Part shown: in pieces, positions 1-17,197 of the stretch
How the letters are laid out: each line of letters begins with the position of its first letter
How positions within the stretch are numbered: the first letter of the stretch is position 1
From: Thunnus maccoyii
Lineage: Eukaryota > Chordata > Actinopteri > Scombriformes > Scombridae
Assembly: GCF_910596095.1 (NCBI RefSeq)
Contig: NC_056546.1
Coordinates: forward strand, 7,563,425 to 7,627,424
Direction of reading: 5' to 3'
DNA: 64,000 nucleotides
The notes under the pieces: model-generated
The model's database searches: none
What the model saw: the letters and a program-made list of their open reading frames with translations, nothing else
Told to the model about the DNA's origin: nothing
Made by a program: the position numbers and the translations under genes

Positions 1-1849
1 GTCACCATGATCTCTAAGACATATTTTCTGATATTTTATAGTTAAAATGATCGTCAGGTTATTTGATAATGAAAATAATCATTAGATGCAGCCCTGATGT
101 TATCATAAATGGTAATGTGAGGCACACTAAGGCACTTATTTCTGTTGTACTGAAACATATCAAACAGTTTAACTGAACCATGAATTTTGTGAATCTTTAC
201 ATTCCTACAGACTAACATATATCACATTTAGTGTTCAGAATTCAAATGTGAGGTGTGTTCAGGCAGTATCAGAGGGAGGGTAAGAACTAAAAAACAAAAA
301 CTTTTGTTGCAAATCTTTCTGGGAAAAAATAAATAAAACTACAAACTTCAGACATTTTCTTCCTTTGCAGAGCCGACGTTTGTGGCTCCATCACTAGGAG
401 TGGTGCTTTAACAAGGCTTTACTGCAAGCAGCTGAGAAGAAAAATGCAAACCATTCTTCTATGTAAGCCAGTCACCAAACCACTGGGGGAGGCAACCAGA
501 TTAGTCTTTCTTTTTTTTTTCCCAAGAATGCAAGTGGAGGGAGAAACTAGTTTGCCCTCAACTCAAAAGTTTGAGATGAATGCCACAACAACATGTCAGA
601 AAAAAGTCCTCTCGAGCTCTGATATTCCCGCCGTTTTCTCTGCATCTTGTCAAGCTTCAGCAGACAAAGTATTTGGGTCATAAAACGATTCTTTGCCCAG
701 TAATCTCTAATAACAGCCTTCTTTCACGGGTTTCCCCCAGTCTCCAACTAACTCCCTCCTTAAATCCAGCATCTCTCATTTTCCAGCGAGGAGATTAGGG
801 AGACTGCATTGCATAATCTGACGCATTTGGTTGGTCTCACCTTTGGCACTATAGCCTACATCTGCAAAATATACAGTATTATCACTAAAAACAGATCTCA
901 GCCTCATTCTGTATGAATTAGCTGGAGGTTGCTGGTGGTTGTGATCATTCCAGACGACAAGCTGATTTTAAACCCAGTTAAGATCCATCGGTGACATTTG
1001 AGATAACGCTTGAAAAAGGAGTTTCCTTATCTAGAGGAAAACACACTGACAGGAATCAAGCTGATGGAGAAGAAATGAGCATTTTGAGCAAAAACTCACC
1101 CCGAGAAGATGAAGACAAAAGGTAGAAGTGGAAAGGATGAAGAGCGGCTGATGAGTGTATCTACAGGCTGAAGACAACAACTAAAGAGCATGTGAATATC
1201 AGCTGACACGATCATCTCAGTGCATAAATGCAAAGTGGAAGAACAGGTTCAGTGCACGCTGGTGGAGACTGGATGTATTTCCTCAGAAGAATACCCACCC
1301 ACCTACACACACACCCTTCTCCACAGCCTATATAACAGGTGGCTTTACTCCAAAGTCTATAGTATTGACAGAAAATGTCATTTTCATTTTTTTTAAAATG
1401 TCAAATCAGTAAGTTTTTGTAGCCATTTGTAAAGGGAACACTAAATATTTGATGGTTACAGCTTCACAAGTTGTAAGATTAATTTGCTTTTCATTGTTTC
1501 ATGTCATTATAAAATTAATATGTTGGTATTTTTTGGTTTTCATTCTGAATGAACACAGCTGGGATCTAGTTTTGACATTTTAAGTGCTTGATAGATTAAT
1601 CCAAAAATAGAACTGATAGAAAATCCCCAAAAGTGTGGCTATAGTTGCAGCCCCTCTCATCTAACCATTATCTTATTGATGAACAGGCCTATAGAGAAAA
1701 CAGCACGTTGTGCCTCTTCTGGGTGGACACTTTCCTCTGATGATGATCTCAATCTGCACAACAAAGCTTCCCTTTTCATTCATACTCATGCTCTGCTCTG
1801 GTAATCAGGAAGAATTCCTACCTTGCCTGCCAAGTTAATGCCAACTTGC
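1..1849. other. Intergenic, no gene recognised
   Basis: AT-rich sequence with only short chance reading frames. None has splice-site partners or recognisable protein motifs. The stretch around 1580-1660 ends with a 'gttgcagcccct' motif resembling the ends of the fish hAT-like MITEs seen at 35.3 kb, but it is too diverged to classify. Nothing else was identified. Confidence 0.6.
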
Positions 1850-2660
1850 GTCACCGCCAAGTGGAAGAAAATAGGCTTGACAGGCGCGCTCAAATATCTC
1901 GGGATTCAGCAGCAAACGCGGCGAGTGTTGAGGCTTTCCGAGCAGAAACTGCTAAAGAATTGCTGGCCACTGTCGGGGCTATTTATAAGCTGAGCCTCGG
2001 TAGCCTACATCCATCGACCAGCTGCTGCACTTTCACTTCTCCCTTCACATCAGCGCGTCAATGAGAGCGCAGCAGCAGCAGCAGCAGCAGCGGCGCGGTG
2101 CGCGTTCAAACGTGCACGGCGCTCCCTCTCTTCCTCCCTCCCTCTCTCCCTCTCTCTATGATGTTAAAACGATAAGGCTCATCCTCCCTCCCTCCTCTTT
2201 TCGCCTAAAAAATCTAGCTGTATATTATACCAAAAGTAAAAAAAAAAAAAAAAAAAAATCGTTGCGGCTGCATCCTGCAGAGTTTCCCTTCATCTCGGGT
2301 TTGCTGCAGCCTTCCTGCAGGAAAAGGCCCGCTGTCAGGCACCGGCTCAATCCTGAACGTTTTATTCTCGCAAAGAAAACACTCTGTATTATACTAAACA
2401 GCATTTTACCCGCTCCTCCATCTCGGTGCAGTCTGCGAGTCCGGGGGACGCATCATCCCGACTGGCAGCCTCCGCGGCCATGGCAGCAGGGAGGAGAGCG
2501 GACCGGGCAGCCGGCTGGGTCGCTGCGAGAGAGACAGTGAGAGAGAGAGAGAGAGAGAAGGGGGGGTGTGGGGGTGGAGGGATGGAGGGATGCGCTGTGA
2601 GACTCTTTATACTGAAGTCACACAATCTGCTGTACCTGCAGACTGCACAGAGCAACGACT
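1850..2660. promoter_or_regulatory. CpG-rich block, candidate promoter or first exon
   Basis: This segment is much richer in CpG than its surroundings (for example around 2045-2110 and 2430-2530). It contains a (CAG)7 run at 2070-2090, CT-rich runs, an A-tract at about 2239-2258 and a GA repeat at about 2535-2558. CpG-rich blocks like this usually mark vertebrate promoters or 5' exons. In human the gene on this side of LGALSL is PELI1, in the opposite orientation, so a leftward promoter is possible. That is inference: no peli1 coding sequence is visible. A minus-strand frame starting with ATG near 2480 and reaching a possible GT donor near 2409 exists but encodes nothing recognisable. Confidence 0.35.
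2070..2090 (+). repeat. (CAG)7 trinucleotide repeat
   Basis: Seven uninterrupted CAG units inside the CpG-rich block. On the + strand they fall in an open frame encoding glutamines, but that frame has no other support as a gene. Confidence 0.9.
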
Positions 2661-3690
2661 GATCTGTAAATTACTGGATTTTGGTGAACTTTCTGATCGG
2701 TTTTGGGCCCATAGGGGCTGCAGACCACATGAACTAACCTGTAGCTGCAGGGGCTGATGCTCCACTGCAAAAAAATAACCATTTGACATGTAATTTGGTT
2801 AGCAATGATGAGGTTCAGCATCTTATTTTTCTTCAGTTAAAAGTAATAATTTGCCAAATTGGTTGAATGAATTCACTTGATGTTATTTTTAACATTTATT
2901 TATAGCCATGTACATTGTTCTCTATTGTTTTGACTATATTCAGTACACCTGTTTTTGAGGAACAAAACAAGAAATTGACACTGGTGTGGAAACAAGTGCA
3001 ACTATGTTAAATCACTTTTGTGCACATATATATGTATATTTTAAAATATTCAAAATAACACCAAATAACTTGATCTGATGGATACTTTTTGAAGTGTAGC
3101 CAACCTGCCTGAAGGAGTGACTGATAGCCTGCAGTCATCTCATTTAACCGAGATCCTTCACCTTCAGTATTATGTGTCTGCTGAAGAAGGTCTTCTTCTG
3201 TTGCATTTCTCCTTCACTTCCTCTGAGTATGATGATGTATCAGACTGTTTCATCTTGACAGAGGTAAAACCTTCTCACCTTTTCACTCCAGAATCTGCAG
3301 AGAAGAACAAATGATGTAATTATTTTCAAATTTGTTTCAGTATGATGTTGTTGTTCCCACAGAAACCACAAGATGGAAGCACAAACCAAGGAACTAATAA
3401 AGAGAGGAGCCTTCATGAGGACATAGTGGAGTTTAATAACTGATTATCAATGTGCAGAGGTGGGGTGCAAGACTTTTACATATAAATGAACGTCCGTTAC
3501 ATTCAAGCTCTTACCAAATGACTTCACACAATGCTGATTAAGCTTGTCACTACCAGATAAATCTCTCTGTATTTCATAGTATACTGGAGGTTTTAAATCT
3601 GGTGTCTGTGGTGACATTCCCCTGCTGGCAGGATGAATCAAGCCCCCAGAAATAGTGTTGGGCTTTGAAGCTAATTTGACATAGTAGCCA
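2661..3690. other. Intergenic, nothing recognised
   Basis: AT-rich sequence with short frames only. There are no domain matches and no convincing exon structure. The part from about 3450 may already belong to the foldback element that follows. Confidence 0.55.
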
Positions 3691-3802
3691 AACTGTGTAA
3701 TTACAGCATCACGTGATGCTATTGGGCCCAAAAAGACTTTTTCCCATAAATTTACAGTGTGAAAGAGACATCTGTAAATCAGCAGATACATTTTTTTGAG
3801 TG

Positions 3803-4309
3803 TCACAAAACCCGTGAAATGACTCTTTTCCGTAACAGAATTTGATCCATTCGGTCTGATCATATTTCAAAAGTCTAGAAGAGGTGCACAATTGAATAGT
3901 TTTATCCCCATTCAAGTTAGCAACAGGGCTAAACCAGAAGTTAGCGGTCTCGGCGGTGGGAGTCTCTAGTGAGCATGTTCCATGGGTGCATTGGGCCCAT
4001 AGAGCGTGTGAAATATGTTTTCAGGAAGTGGCTTTTTTGGCTTCATGTGCCACTGAGAAGCAGGGCCATGCCCTCAACACTGTATCCAGTTCCCTTTATA
4101 CAACCATCAGATAAATGCATACTACACATGCTCTATGGGCAGAGCATGTGCCCCACAGACTTCCGCTGGCTGACCAGTTAGCCCTCAGCTAACTTGAATG
4201 GGAGAAAATAATTAAATCATGCAACTCCTTTAGACTTTGCAAATGTTATCAGACCAAATGGATCAAATTCTAATAGTGAAACGAATAATTTCGCAGGGGT
4301 TGTGTGACG
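3803..4309. repeat. Foldback (inverted-repeat) MITE
   Basis: Two arms of about 120 bp are imperfect reverse complements: 3803-3921 ends 'ccattcaagttagc' and 4188-4309 begins 'gctaacttgaatgg'. Both carry a version of 'aatttgatccatt' followed by a 'ggtctgat'-like motif. The central part also folds back ('gggcccatagagc' against 'ctctatgggcagagc'). Similarity may extend further on both sides. Long-arm palindromes without coding capacity are typical of nonautonomous DNA transposons. The superfamily is not determined. Confidence 0.7.
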
Positions 4310-6050
4310 TTCAAAACAATATATCCACCATTTCACAGCCACAACAGTAGCGACAGAGTAGGCTATGACGGAGTCTATGACGTAAACACATGTCGACAGT
4401 GTTTTTGTAGTTACTGTCACTGCCAGAAGGGGAGGACAAAAGTTACAGTGGTAGCATTCCTTCAATACAGATTAGAAGTAGAACCAGATGGAATAGCTTC
4501 CATACCTAAAATCAATATGAACAAAATAACTTCACCAGAATTCATCCTTTGTCCCCAAGAGCGTTTACAGCATAGAAATCCTTTATCAACTGGATTAGAA
4601 GCACTCAACACAGGTAAACACCACAGGTAGGCACAGTAAGGTCAGATCCAGACCAATCAGAGTCAGCAGGGTCTCATTTGGGCTGGTTTACCTACATAGC
4701 ATAATATCACACACAGTGTTTAAAGATCTGTTCCAGACCTGTTTTACAACAATTACAAATACTTAGAAATACTTAAAATTACATCTACTTCTCCCTCATT
4801 GATGAATCTAGAATCTATTAATATGGAAACATTTTCATTCAAAAAGTTTAACTACAGGATGTAAGATGTTTCCTACTTCACTGTAAAGTCCATTCTCAGT
4901 TTTTGGGCACCGGAGGCTTCAGGTTTCCACATCACCTTTGTGTAAGTTGCATATTGTATCATGACTGGATCCAAACTGCGATGTCACATATCATGCTCGT
5001 AGGCCTTTAACTCAGATACACGGCGAGTACAGAGAAACTTTCCCTCTTCAGCTGATGGACGTGAAACAGTCCTCCAGAGTCAAACTCTAAATAAGAAAAA
5101 TAATTCTGCACAGCGAAGCTCAAACATCCAAGTGAAGTAACAAGAAGAAAAACCACATTTTTGAGTGGAGAGGGGCTTTAAATAGTCTTTACAGGCCCAC
5201 AACAGCTAATGCTTCCTGATCTGGCTGAAGCCCTCTAAGAGAAAAACCCACATAAAAGAATCCTTAAAATTGAGGAAAAAAAGAGAGAAAGAGAAATCCC
5301 CCCTCATCCTCAGATGTCTGATGGCGTGATTGCAGCTTTAGGCAAGGAAAGATCGCAGAGTAACAAGGCTTACAAATTACTTCAGCCTACAAAAACTACA
5401 CATGATGTTAATGTTACATGTAATGTAAACAGTATTTGTATTTGCACTGACCATTAAACAAACGATAAATCAAATAATTAGGTCATAGTTCTGTCTTTTA
5501 TAGTAGAAGTGAGAAAACACATGTATTCAAAATGCTTACAGCGCATGTAGAGATATAATTAAGCATTTTGCCTGCTTGAAAATGATGAGAGCGAACAGGT
5601 GTCACTGGTGTCTGTTGTGAGTCAAAGACAAACAGGATGTGATTTGACGCTGTCTGTTGTTGCTTCTGCTGCTGGAAAATTGTTTTAATTGGACATGACT
5701 GTTAACAGACTTTATGACAAGTTGTTTGTTCTTGTATTTTATTTAATATATATATCCTTGTGTCACTTGTTGCTGTATGCATCTTAATATAAAGCAGACT
5801 GAGTTTAGCTGTGATGAAATGTGCTGTATAAATAAAACTGTCTCACGGTGCTGCACATGTGGGAAGAAGATTTTTATGTCTTGTGTCCTTCTTGCCTCTT
5901 GCTTAAAAAACAATTTTCCCATCGTCGAGGACAAAAATAGATTGACCATTAAATTGAACATTCAGCCAAAAATGCTTTTAAAAAAACAACAGCAATAATA
6001 ATAAAAAACTCCACTTCTTGATAGGATGTCTTTGGCAGAAAAATAGAGAG
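4310..6050. other. Intergenic, nothing recognised
   Basis: No gene, RNA or clear repeat could be recognised. It contains AT-rich stretches and a few short frames without motif or splice support. Confidence 0.55.
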
Positions 6051-6052
6051 GC

Positions 6053-6240
6053 GCACTGTAAAAAAAAAAATCGTAAAAAGTCTGTCAGCAAAAGTTGCCA
6101 AACACTTACCGTCAAATAACAGTAAAAACCTTTAGTTATTCTACAGAGATTTATTTTAAAAATACGGATATTTACTTTGGACATTGTCTACATTTTTACA
6201 GTCCAACCATTGTAAAATAAAAAGAAAATCTCATTATAAA
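6053..6240 (+). repeat. MITE fragment, inverted partner of 9965-10145
   Basis: The segment begins 'cactgtaaaaaaaaaa' and runs through 'gcaaaagttgcc' to 'tttttacagtccaacc'. It is the reverse complement, with scattered differences, of sequence at about 9965-10145. The 'actgtaaaaa' ends match a very common class of fish nonautonomous DNA transposons. The two copies lie about 3.8 kb apart in opposite orientation. Confidence 0.65.
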
Positions 6241-7184
6241 ACATCGCTACAATGTTAAACAAATGTATAAATCTGCAGGGGGGGGGGATCTAGCATGTTT
6301 TCCAGGATTTAGGGTTCATAATTTTGTATTTTATGCAGTATTAATGTGTATGTATATATTGTATGACTTCTGCCATTCTGCCACCAGGTTGCGCCTTTGA
6401 GTACGGTGGAGAGTTTTGAAGCAGAAGTAGTAGAAGAAGGGGAACTAGCACAAAGCCAGTGGGTTTTATCAGCAGCAAAAATATGCTGGTGGACTGTAAA
6501 CTACATATACTGCTTTGTTGTGGTTGTTAAGTGCGCACATAAAAAAACTGCAAGTTATACTACAGCCTGAGTGTCTGTCTGCAACACATGACTACTTTGA
6601 TATATTTACTCGCCAAATGGAAAATCTACCCGCATTTGGCGCTTGCACAACGAAATATAGTATTTTATCTGATGATTACTTTTTTCTGCTGTGGATTGTG
6701 TAGACTAATACATCCATTAATTTAGAACACTGAAATTGTTCAAACATTAAGCATCATCAAGGAAAAATATCATTTTGTTTGCCTTATCTTGAAGCATTGC
6801 ATTTGTCACACAGTTGATTAAAGAGAAAGAGACGATTCTGCTGTGGTTGAGTTACATTGACTTTGAACTAGTGAGGGACTGCAAACAGAATAATGAAGCT
6901 CTGTCATGAAAAGCTGTCAATTCATAAACTGTCTTGTCTGAATCAGAAACGGTCAGGTAATATTTAGCTTGAGAGAAAACCAGCGCAGGTATGGGAAAAT
7001 GCTTTCAACAAGCTTTGAGCTCAATCCTGTCTTGCATTGTTTTCTAGGTCTTGCTAGACACTGTCTTTAAAGCCTGGGTTGCACACACTACACTAGAAGC
7101 CAGCCTTTCATGTCTCAAAACGTTAGCTGTTCATGCTCAATATTTACAATGATGCAAATAGGTGATTCAGCTAAATAAAAACTG
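6241..7184. other. Intergenic, nothing recognised
   Basis: A short G run occurs at about 6279. Several short frames are present but none has support. No repeat family was recognised. Confidence 0.5.
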
Positions 7185-7320
7185 TCAAGTCTTTTCGAGT
7201 CATCTGCCTCAAGTCAAAGTCAAGTTGAGTCTTATCAGTGTTAGTCAACCAAGTCACGAGTCCTCAAATTTGCGACTTGCGTCAAGTCATGCGACTTGAG
7301 TCCCCAACCTCTGACAAATA
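7185..7320 (+). repeat. Dispersed 'caagtcaagtc' repeat fragment
   Basis: Repeated variants of 'aagtca' and 'gacttg' finish with 'cgacttgagtccccaacctctg'-like sequence. This is the common terminal part of a fish dispersed DNA element. Only one end is present, so it is a truncated copy. Confidence 0.5.
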
Positions 7321-7570
7321 TTGATTGAACTTTCCTTGGAAATACAGGCTAAATTCAAAAGCAGGAGCTAAATTCCTTCCAGAAACAAACAAATAAGCTA
7401 ATACATAGTATTAACATACAGATGTGAATCTGCATGCTAAAAATAGTCTCAAGTTCATAGGACAGATGGAAAGTCACCCATTTTCTTTCAGAATTCCAAC
7501 AATGGCTATGATCCTCTGCAATGAGCCTCAGCAAGCCTTGTCCTGAGAATACAAAAACAGAAAATGTGTA

Positions 7571-7891
7571 TCATGCTCTTAAAAGTACCTGCACACCAAC
7601 AGTTGTCAACATTGTTGCCTGTATTTTTTTCAATGTAGACACAATGGCAACTTTGCCTCCTACCCTCAGGAAGGAGGCAAACAGATAGTAGGAAACAGAT
7701 AGTAGGCCTGTATGGGTCATGCAGTGTAGCACCCAGAAGCAGTTCCTCCTTAAATTCCACTTGGCTTTCCCCTGGTTGAGAACGCCCTCCGGCAGGGTGG
7801 TGAGGCTGGGTATGACCATGGGGATGTTGAGGCCCGGAACCTTCCAATAACCATGCAGGCCGTATGTGAAGGAAGAGGCTGGGGGATGCAA
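7571..7891 (-). other. Unrecognised open frame of 106 codons
   Basis: An uninterrupted minus-strand frame in an otherwise stop-rich area. The composition of its first half (positions about 7735-7885) looks protein-like. I do not recognise the product. It lies next to a LINE-derived fragment at 8050 but on the opposite strand, so it may be a mobile-element remnant. There is no visible splice structure or promoter. It may also be chance. Confidence 0.2.
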
Positions 7892-8049
7892 AGTTCAAAT
7901 AATTATCATGATTAATATACTTATTTTATCAATAAATTTGTGACACATTGATATACTAACATTACATTAAAACATACATATTTTGAGTTGTTCTATTATT
8001 TTCCAAGTGTATTACAACTGTATTTCTAACCCTAACCCCAACTACGGAT

Positions 8050-8159
8050 TGTTTCAGCTTCTGCCATCTAGTAAACGGTACCGCAGCCTCAAAGCCCGGA
8101 CCAGCAGGCTCCGAGACAGTTTTTTCCACCAGACAACCAGGCTTATGAAAAATAAACAT
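8050..8159 (+). mobile_element. LINE ORF2 C-terminal fragment
   Basis: The plus frame encodes a basic segment with the motif RYRSLKARTSRLRDSFF, then ends at TAA just after MKNKH. This kind of segment closes the reverse-transcriptase ORF of several fish non-LTR retrotransposons. It is followed by CA-rich sequence that resembles a LINE 3' UTR. Upstream coding sequence is missing, so this is a dead 3' fragment. The clade is not resolved. Confidence 0.5.
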
Positions 8160-8160
8160 T

Positions 8161-9459
8161 AATTGCCTGTCTGCACATTACACACACACACTTACACAGC
8201 ACTTTACACACACTACACTCATTTCACTACCACAATGTAAATCTTACTGCTTTGTGTTTATTTTTTAAGTGCTATATTGCTGTTACTGTGCTGTTTTATT
8301 GCTATTTGATTGTTATTATTGCTAGTTGTTGCTGCTGCAAAGTCGAGGAACACACACACCAACACTAACTTAGTTGGCAGACAGCAACGTATTTACTAGC
8401 AGTAAAGGAGGAAGAAAACTAGGAGCAGCTGGGCAGTCTGATGTTTCTTTAATAAATAATATTAGTAACTTATCAAGCTAACTAGTTAAACTTATTAACA
8501 CTAGCATACTAGCTGTCACTTAAAGTCTTTCTCAGGTCACAACTTGCCACAGACTTTTATTTAATGTTTGCAGGACCGAATACGAGCTTAAACATATAAC
8601 TGGTCAACTGGCAAATGTGACTTATTTAACGTTACTATGACTGATGTGAGATTCTGATTCAAAGCTAAGCTTAGTAATGTTAGCTTCATTAGGACTGGCA
8701 TAACGTTATGTTATCTGAAGCCACACAGACTTATCGTTACTTAATCCATACAAAAAGCAAATGCTAACGTTAGCCCTGCTGACTCTACATACATTTTAAA
8801 ATTCTGACACTTATGCAACATCAACACTTTAGTTATGTCAAGTTGTAGCTAGCATTGAATGCTACTATCTTACTTTCTCTTTCTGCTGCCCTTGGTGTTA
8901 GCTCAACTCATGACAAGTTCAGTTTATATCTCTCTTTATACGAAACTTCATATTATGAAATGACTTGCGTTACTTTATCTTGAGAAATTTTCTCTCCGTA
9001 GTCTCTGCGCTTCAGACAGAGATCAACAAAGTGCGCGTATATTCAAACAATTGAATGTTGCGCAGTCATTGGATGTATGATATGTATGATAACAAAAAAC
9101 ACTGTCACGGCAGCATCTCACAAAAATAACAAATGAAGTCATCAGCACTCACAAATATGTTATAGTGTGTATATCATATAAAGTGTATATCACTTTTTAA
9201 TAATGCACAGCAGCAAAAAACAGACAGGTTTCAGCTCTAGGCTTTCCTCAGTGTTAGGATGGAACATAGGATACAACAAACATGCATTTTAGGACCATTT
9301 GGTTTTGATATGTAGCCCCAACACCAGTATGTTGTGCATCAAGACCTAAATACAATAGCTCTCTTTAGCCTCAAATACCCTATAAGTGGCAGGTTCTGAA
9401 GAATGATGGCAGTGTACACACAATATATAAAAAATATCCCTCTGAAGAAGAGTGTCAGA
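8161..9459. other. Intergenic, nothing recognised
   Basis: AT-rich sequence with CA-rich stretches near 8180-8220 (probably the tail of the LINE fragment) and several 'gctaacgttagc'-like words common in fish DNA. No gene was recognised. Confidence 0.5.
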
Positions 9460-9460
9460 T

Positions 9461-9600
9461 GGATATATTGGATAGTTGCTTGTAATTACTGTCAAATACT
9501 ATTTATATACCGTAAATCTCATACATTAATTGGAAAAGTCTGTAGGTATATTGGATAGTTGCTTGTAATTACTTTCAGATAATGTTTATATAAGGTAATG
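9461..9600 (+). repeat. Short direct duplication, period about 84 bp
   Basis: The words 'tattggatagttgcttgtaa' occur at about 9465 and again at about 9549. Related sequence follows each copy ('ctgtcaaatactatttatat' and 'ctttcagataatgtttatat'). It is a two-unit local duplication within the repeat-rich tract that leads into the MITE at 9965. Confidence 0.7.
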
Positions 9601-9964
9601 ATTATTAAAATTATGTTTTTGTAAGCCATTTTTTTACCAGGAATTTACTGTAAATGGATGAGATAATCACATAAAATTAAAGCCTAAAGCTCTTAAGATA
9701 CCATTAATGGGTGTTAAAGGAGGATAATTTGAATATAATTTTACATAATTTTTTTGTGTTTTACATCCAGAAATTCGTGCTTTGATGGGGCAGTCTTAAG
9801 GATAAATTGGATAATTCTATGAATTTACAAAAGAATACTGTATAAAACAAGCCATTATTTAAATTAGGTAATTTTAAGGTATTTCTGCAATGTTTTTCAT
9901 TTCTTTGTGCACATTTATACATTTATTTAACATTCTAGCAATATTTTATAATTTTTTTTTGTTT

Positions 9965-10478
9965 TTATCTTACAACAGTTGGACTGTAAAAATGCAGATA
10001 ATGTCTACAGTAAATATCTGTATTTTTTTAAAAAAATTCTTTGTAGAATAACTAATAACTACTAATAACTAATACTTTTTTTTACTGTTATTTGACGGTA
10101 AGTGTTTGGCAACTTTTGCTGCCAGACTTTTCATCATTTTTTTACTTTTTTTTAAAAAACTTTTTCTTACATTACATTTAAAGTTTTGCTATAAAAAAAC
10201 AGAAAGTTGCCTTAATTTTACATTCAGTAATAGGATGTGTATTATTTGTATTTTTTTTTTTACATAGAATTCAATGTAATTTAACATTCAATTGTAATTA
10301 ACTAATCCTGTTAAAAACTATGATATTCCATTATATTAATTTACAGATTACAGCCTTTATTTTATTATTTTATAAAATAATTTACTGTGTTTTTATTGCA
10401 TTTACACTTAATGTAGAAAAAAAACCCTGTAAAATAATACAGTAAATTTCTGTGAAATAACTTTTTTTACAGTGTGAT
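9965..10478 (-). repeat. MITE, inverted copy of 6053-6240
   Basis: The part 9965-10145 is the reverse complement of 6053-6240. The tract ends 'ttttttacagtg' at about 10478, matching the 'cactgtaaaaaa' start of the other copy. The interior contains more 'ctgtaaa' and 'tttactgt' words. Either these are two independent insertions in opposite orientation or they are the ends of one 4.4-kb element. No target-site duplication was found to support the single-element reading. Confidence 0.6.
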
Positions 10479-10619
10479 GTAAAAACCAAACCAGCTAATG
10501 GATGCAAGACCTTATGAACATCTCTGACTTGTTTTTTGCCCTTAAGAAAAACATAAAACTGCCTGCTGCTCCACGGCAGCTGTCCTAAAACTGTCAATGC
10601 TCACATATTTAAAACTGTA

Positions 10620-11190
10620 TTTTAACATCTGAGTTTAGAGCATAATACTACCACACCCATGATTTGGGTTTTATGTCCCAGTGGGAGAAATCCATGTACA
10701 AAATGTCTTGTTTCAAAGAACTTTGGATAAAAGACTTTGGATACATGACCAGGACATAATCTGAGTATTGACAGTTTTATAAAGTTCTCCTTCATTAAAA
10801 CAGTGTTTAAGTACATAAATGGCCTTGCCACAGGTATAATCTGTCAACTTCATCAAAAATATGACTTTTGGGCAATCTTGTTTTTCAGTAAAGGGCTCTA
10901 AATTATGGAACATCAAACTGCCAGAACTAAAAACACATTATATACACATATACACTTATATGTTAATGCATACTCATATATACAATACACACATACATAT
11001 ACACATGTACACACTCTGTTTTACCTATCTTGCTGTTTTATCCTGATTATCCATTAATGTGTTTGATACTTTGGGGATGGGTGCTGCAAATTATTTTCAA
11101 ACAGACGCCCTATCTACATTTTTTTTATCTGTTGCATTTCTGATCTGTATGTAACAATGTTTATCTATATTGTCCTTCTTAAATAAACCA
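10620..11190 (+). mobile_element. LINE 3' end, decayed
   Basis: The plus strand encodes VFKYINGLATG and then, after frame breaks, FSVKGSKLWN. These match the extreme C-terminal region of LINE reverse-transcriptase proteins, which usually reads like 'KxLNGLAP...F..GxxLWNxLP'. An AT/CA-rich tract and 'actttggggatgggtgctgc', typical of a LINE 3' UTR, follow, ending near 'cttaaataaacc' at 11179-11190. It is 5'-truncated and carries several stops. Confidence 0.55.
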
Positions 11191-11930
11191 ATAAAATAAT
11201 TAAAACTGTTTGGAGAGATAAAAGAAATCATGAAACTAACATATTTGACACAGACAGTTTTAAGAGTTAAATGGCTGATGCTTTAAAATGATCACTTTAT
11301 TTGTGCCCACATCCTGAGCTGGGAAGGACTTGGGAATGTTTTGCTTTGGCTTGTAATGTGTTTAAAAGTCCACAGAGGGGCGAACTGGCTCAGCTTAAAC
11401 TACAGCAGGAAGCAGTGTGGTTAAAGTGGGGGTTGTATGCACAGGAATGGACAGATAGAGGGAAAAACATAGAAAGGGAGGGGGGCTTGTGTGCACATGT
11501 CCATGAATGTGAGTGTCCACTTCATTCACTAAAAAGCAATTAATGCTCTAGGATCATAACTAGACAGAAATGGGTCTATTCAGAGCTATATTTAGCTCGA
11601 TGTGCAGGCGTGCAGTATTGTTCAATCATTCAAAAGTATTGAGTGTGCAGTGTGCAGGCTTTGGCCAATTAGGCCAGATAGCCTCCGTGTCACATTCAAA
11701 GTGAATAAACGACTCATAAGTTATTCAATCAAAGTTATCTGCTGGGTTTTTTTCCCTGCATAATCTGGAAAATGAAGCCTAAAAGAGTCCAAAGAGCATG
11801 TTGCCTAATTGGGTGAAGGGTTGAAGAAAATCTGTCTGATTAGCCTTCTCCAACAGACGGGGATTAAGCTTTTAGTCTGTAATTATTATAAAGCATACGT
11901 CAGCAGATATCCACCCATTTCAGACAGCCA
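11191..11930. other. Intergenic upstream of lgalsl
   Basis: No repeat or gene was recognised. The sequence becomes less AT-rich toward the lgalsl first exon and may hold upstream regulatory DNA, but no individual site can be defended. Confidence 0.45.
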
Positions 11931-12050
11931 GTGGAGCGGAGGGATGTCCTGCTAGGTGACTGCGCTCTGTGCCAGGCCCGCTCAGACGTGGAGACCCTGG
12001 AATAGGAGCAGGAACAGGAATATCCTCCTGAGTCAGTGCCACGACGCTGA

Positions 12051-12083
12051 CACACACACATTCACACACACACACACACACAC
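12051..12083 (+). repeat. CA dinucleotide repeat
   Basis: CA microsatellite with a short TT interruption, about 60 bp before the lgalsl start codon and probably transcribed in the 5' UTR. Confidence 0.85.
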
Positions 12084-12140
12084 GCCCCGGCAGGGCTGCC
12101 TCTGCTCCGATAATAAGCATCCTATGCTATTCTGCTCAAG

Positions 12141-17107
<4,967 letters not shown>

Positions 17108-17160
17108 CTTCCCGCTCCAGCTCTGCAAAGTCGTGTGTGAAGCAAGGACTTGATCACAGA

Positions 17161-17197
<37 letters not shown>

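Noticed and set aside
2389-2655. Minus-strand 88-codon frame in the CpG block, with a later ATG and possible GT donor
   Set aside because: No recognisable protein family, composition driven by GA and CT repeats, and no second exon found. Kept only as a possible promoter region.
8020-8042. Telomere-like words 'ctaaccctaacccc'
   Set aside because: Only two units, next to a LINE fragment. This is common intergenic vocabulary and not an interstitial telomere array.
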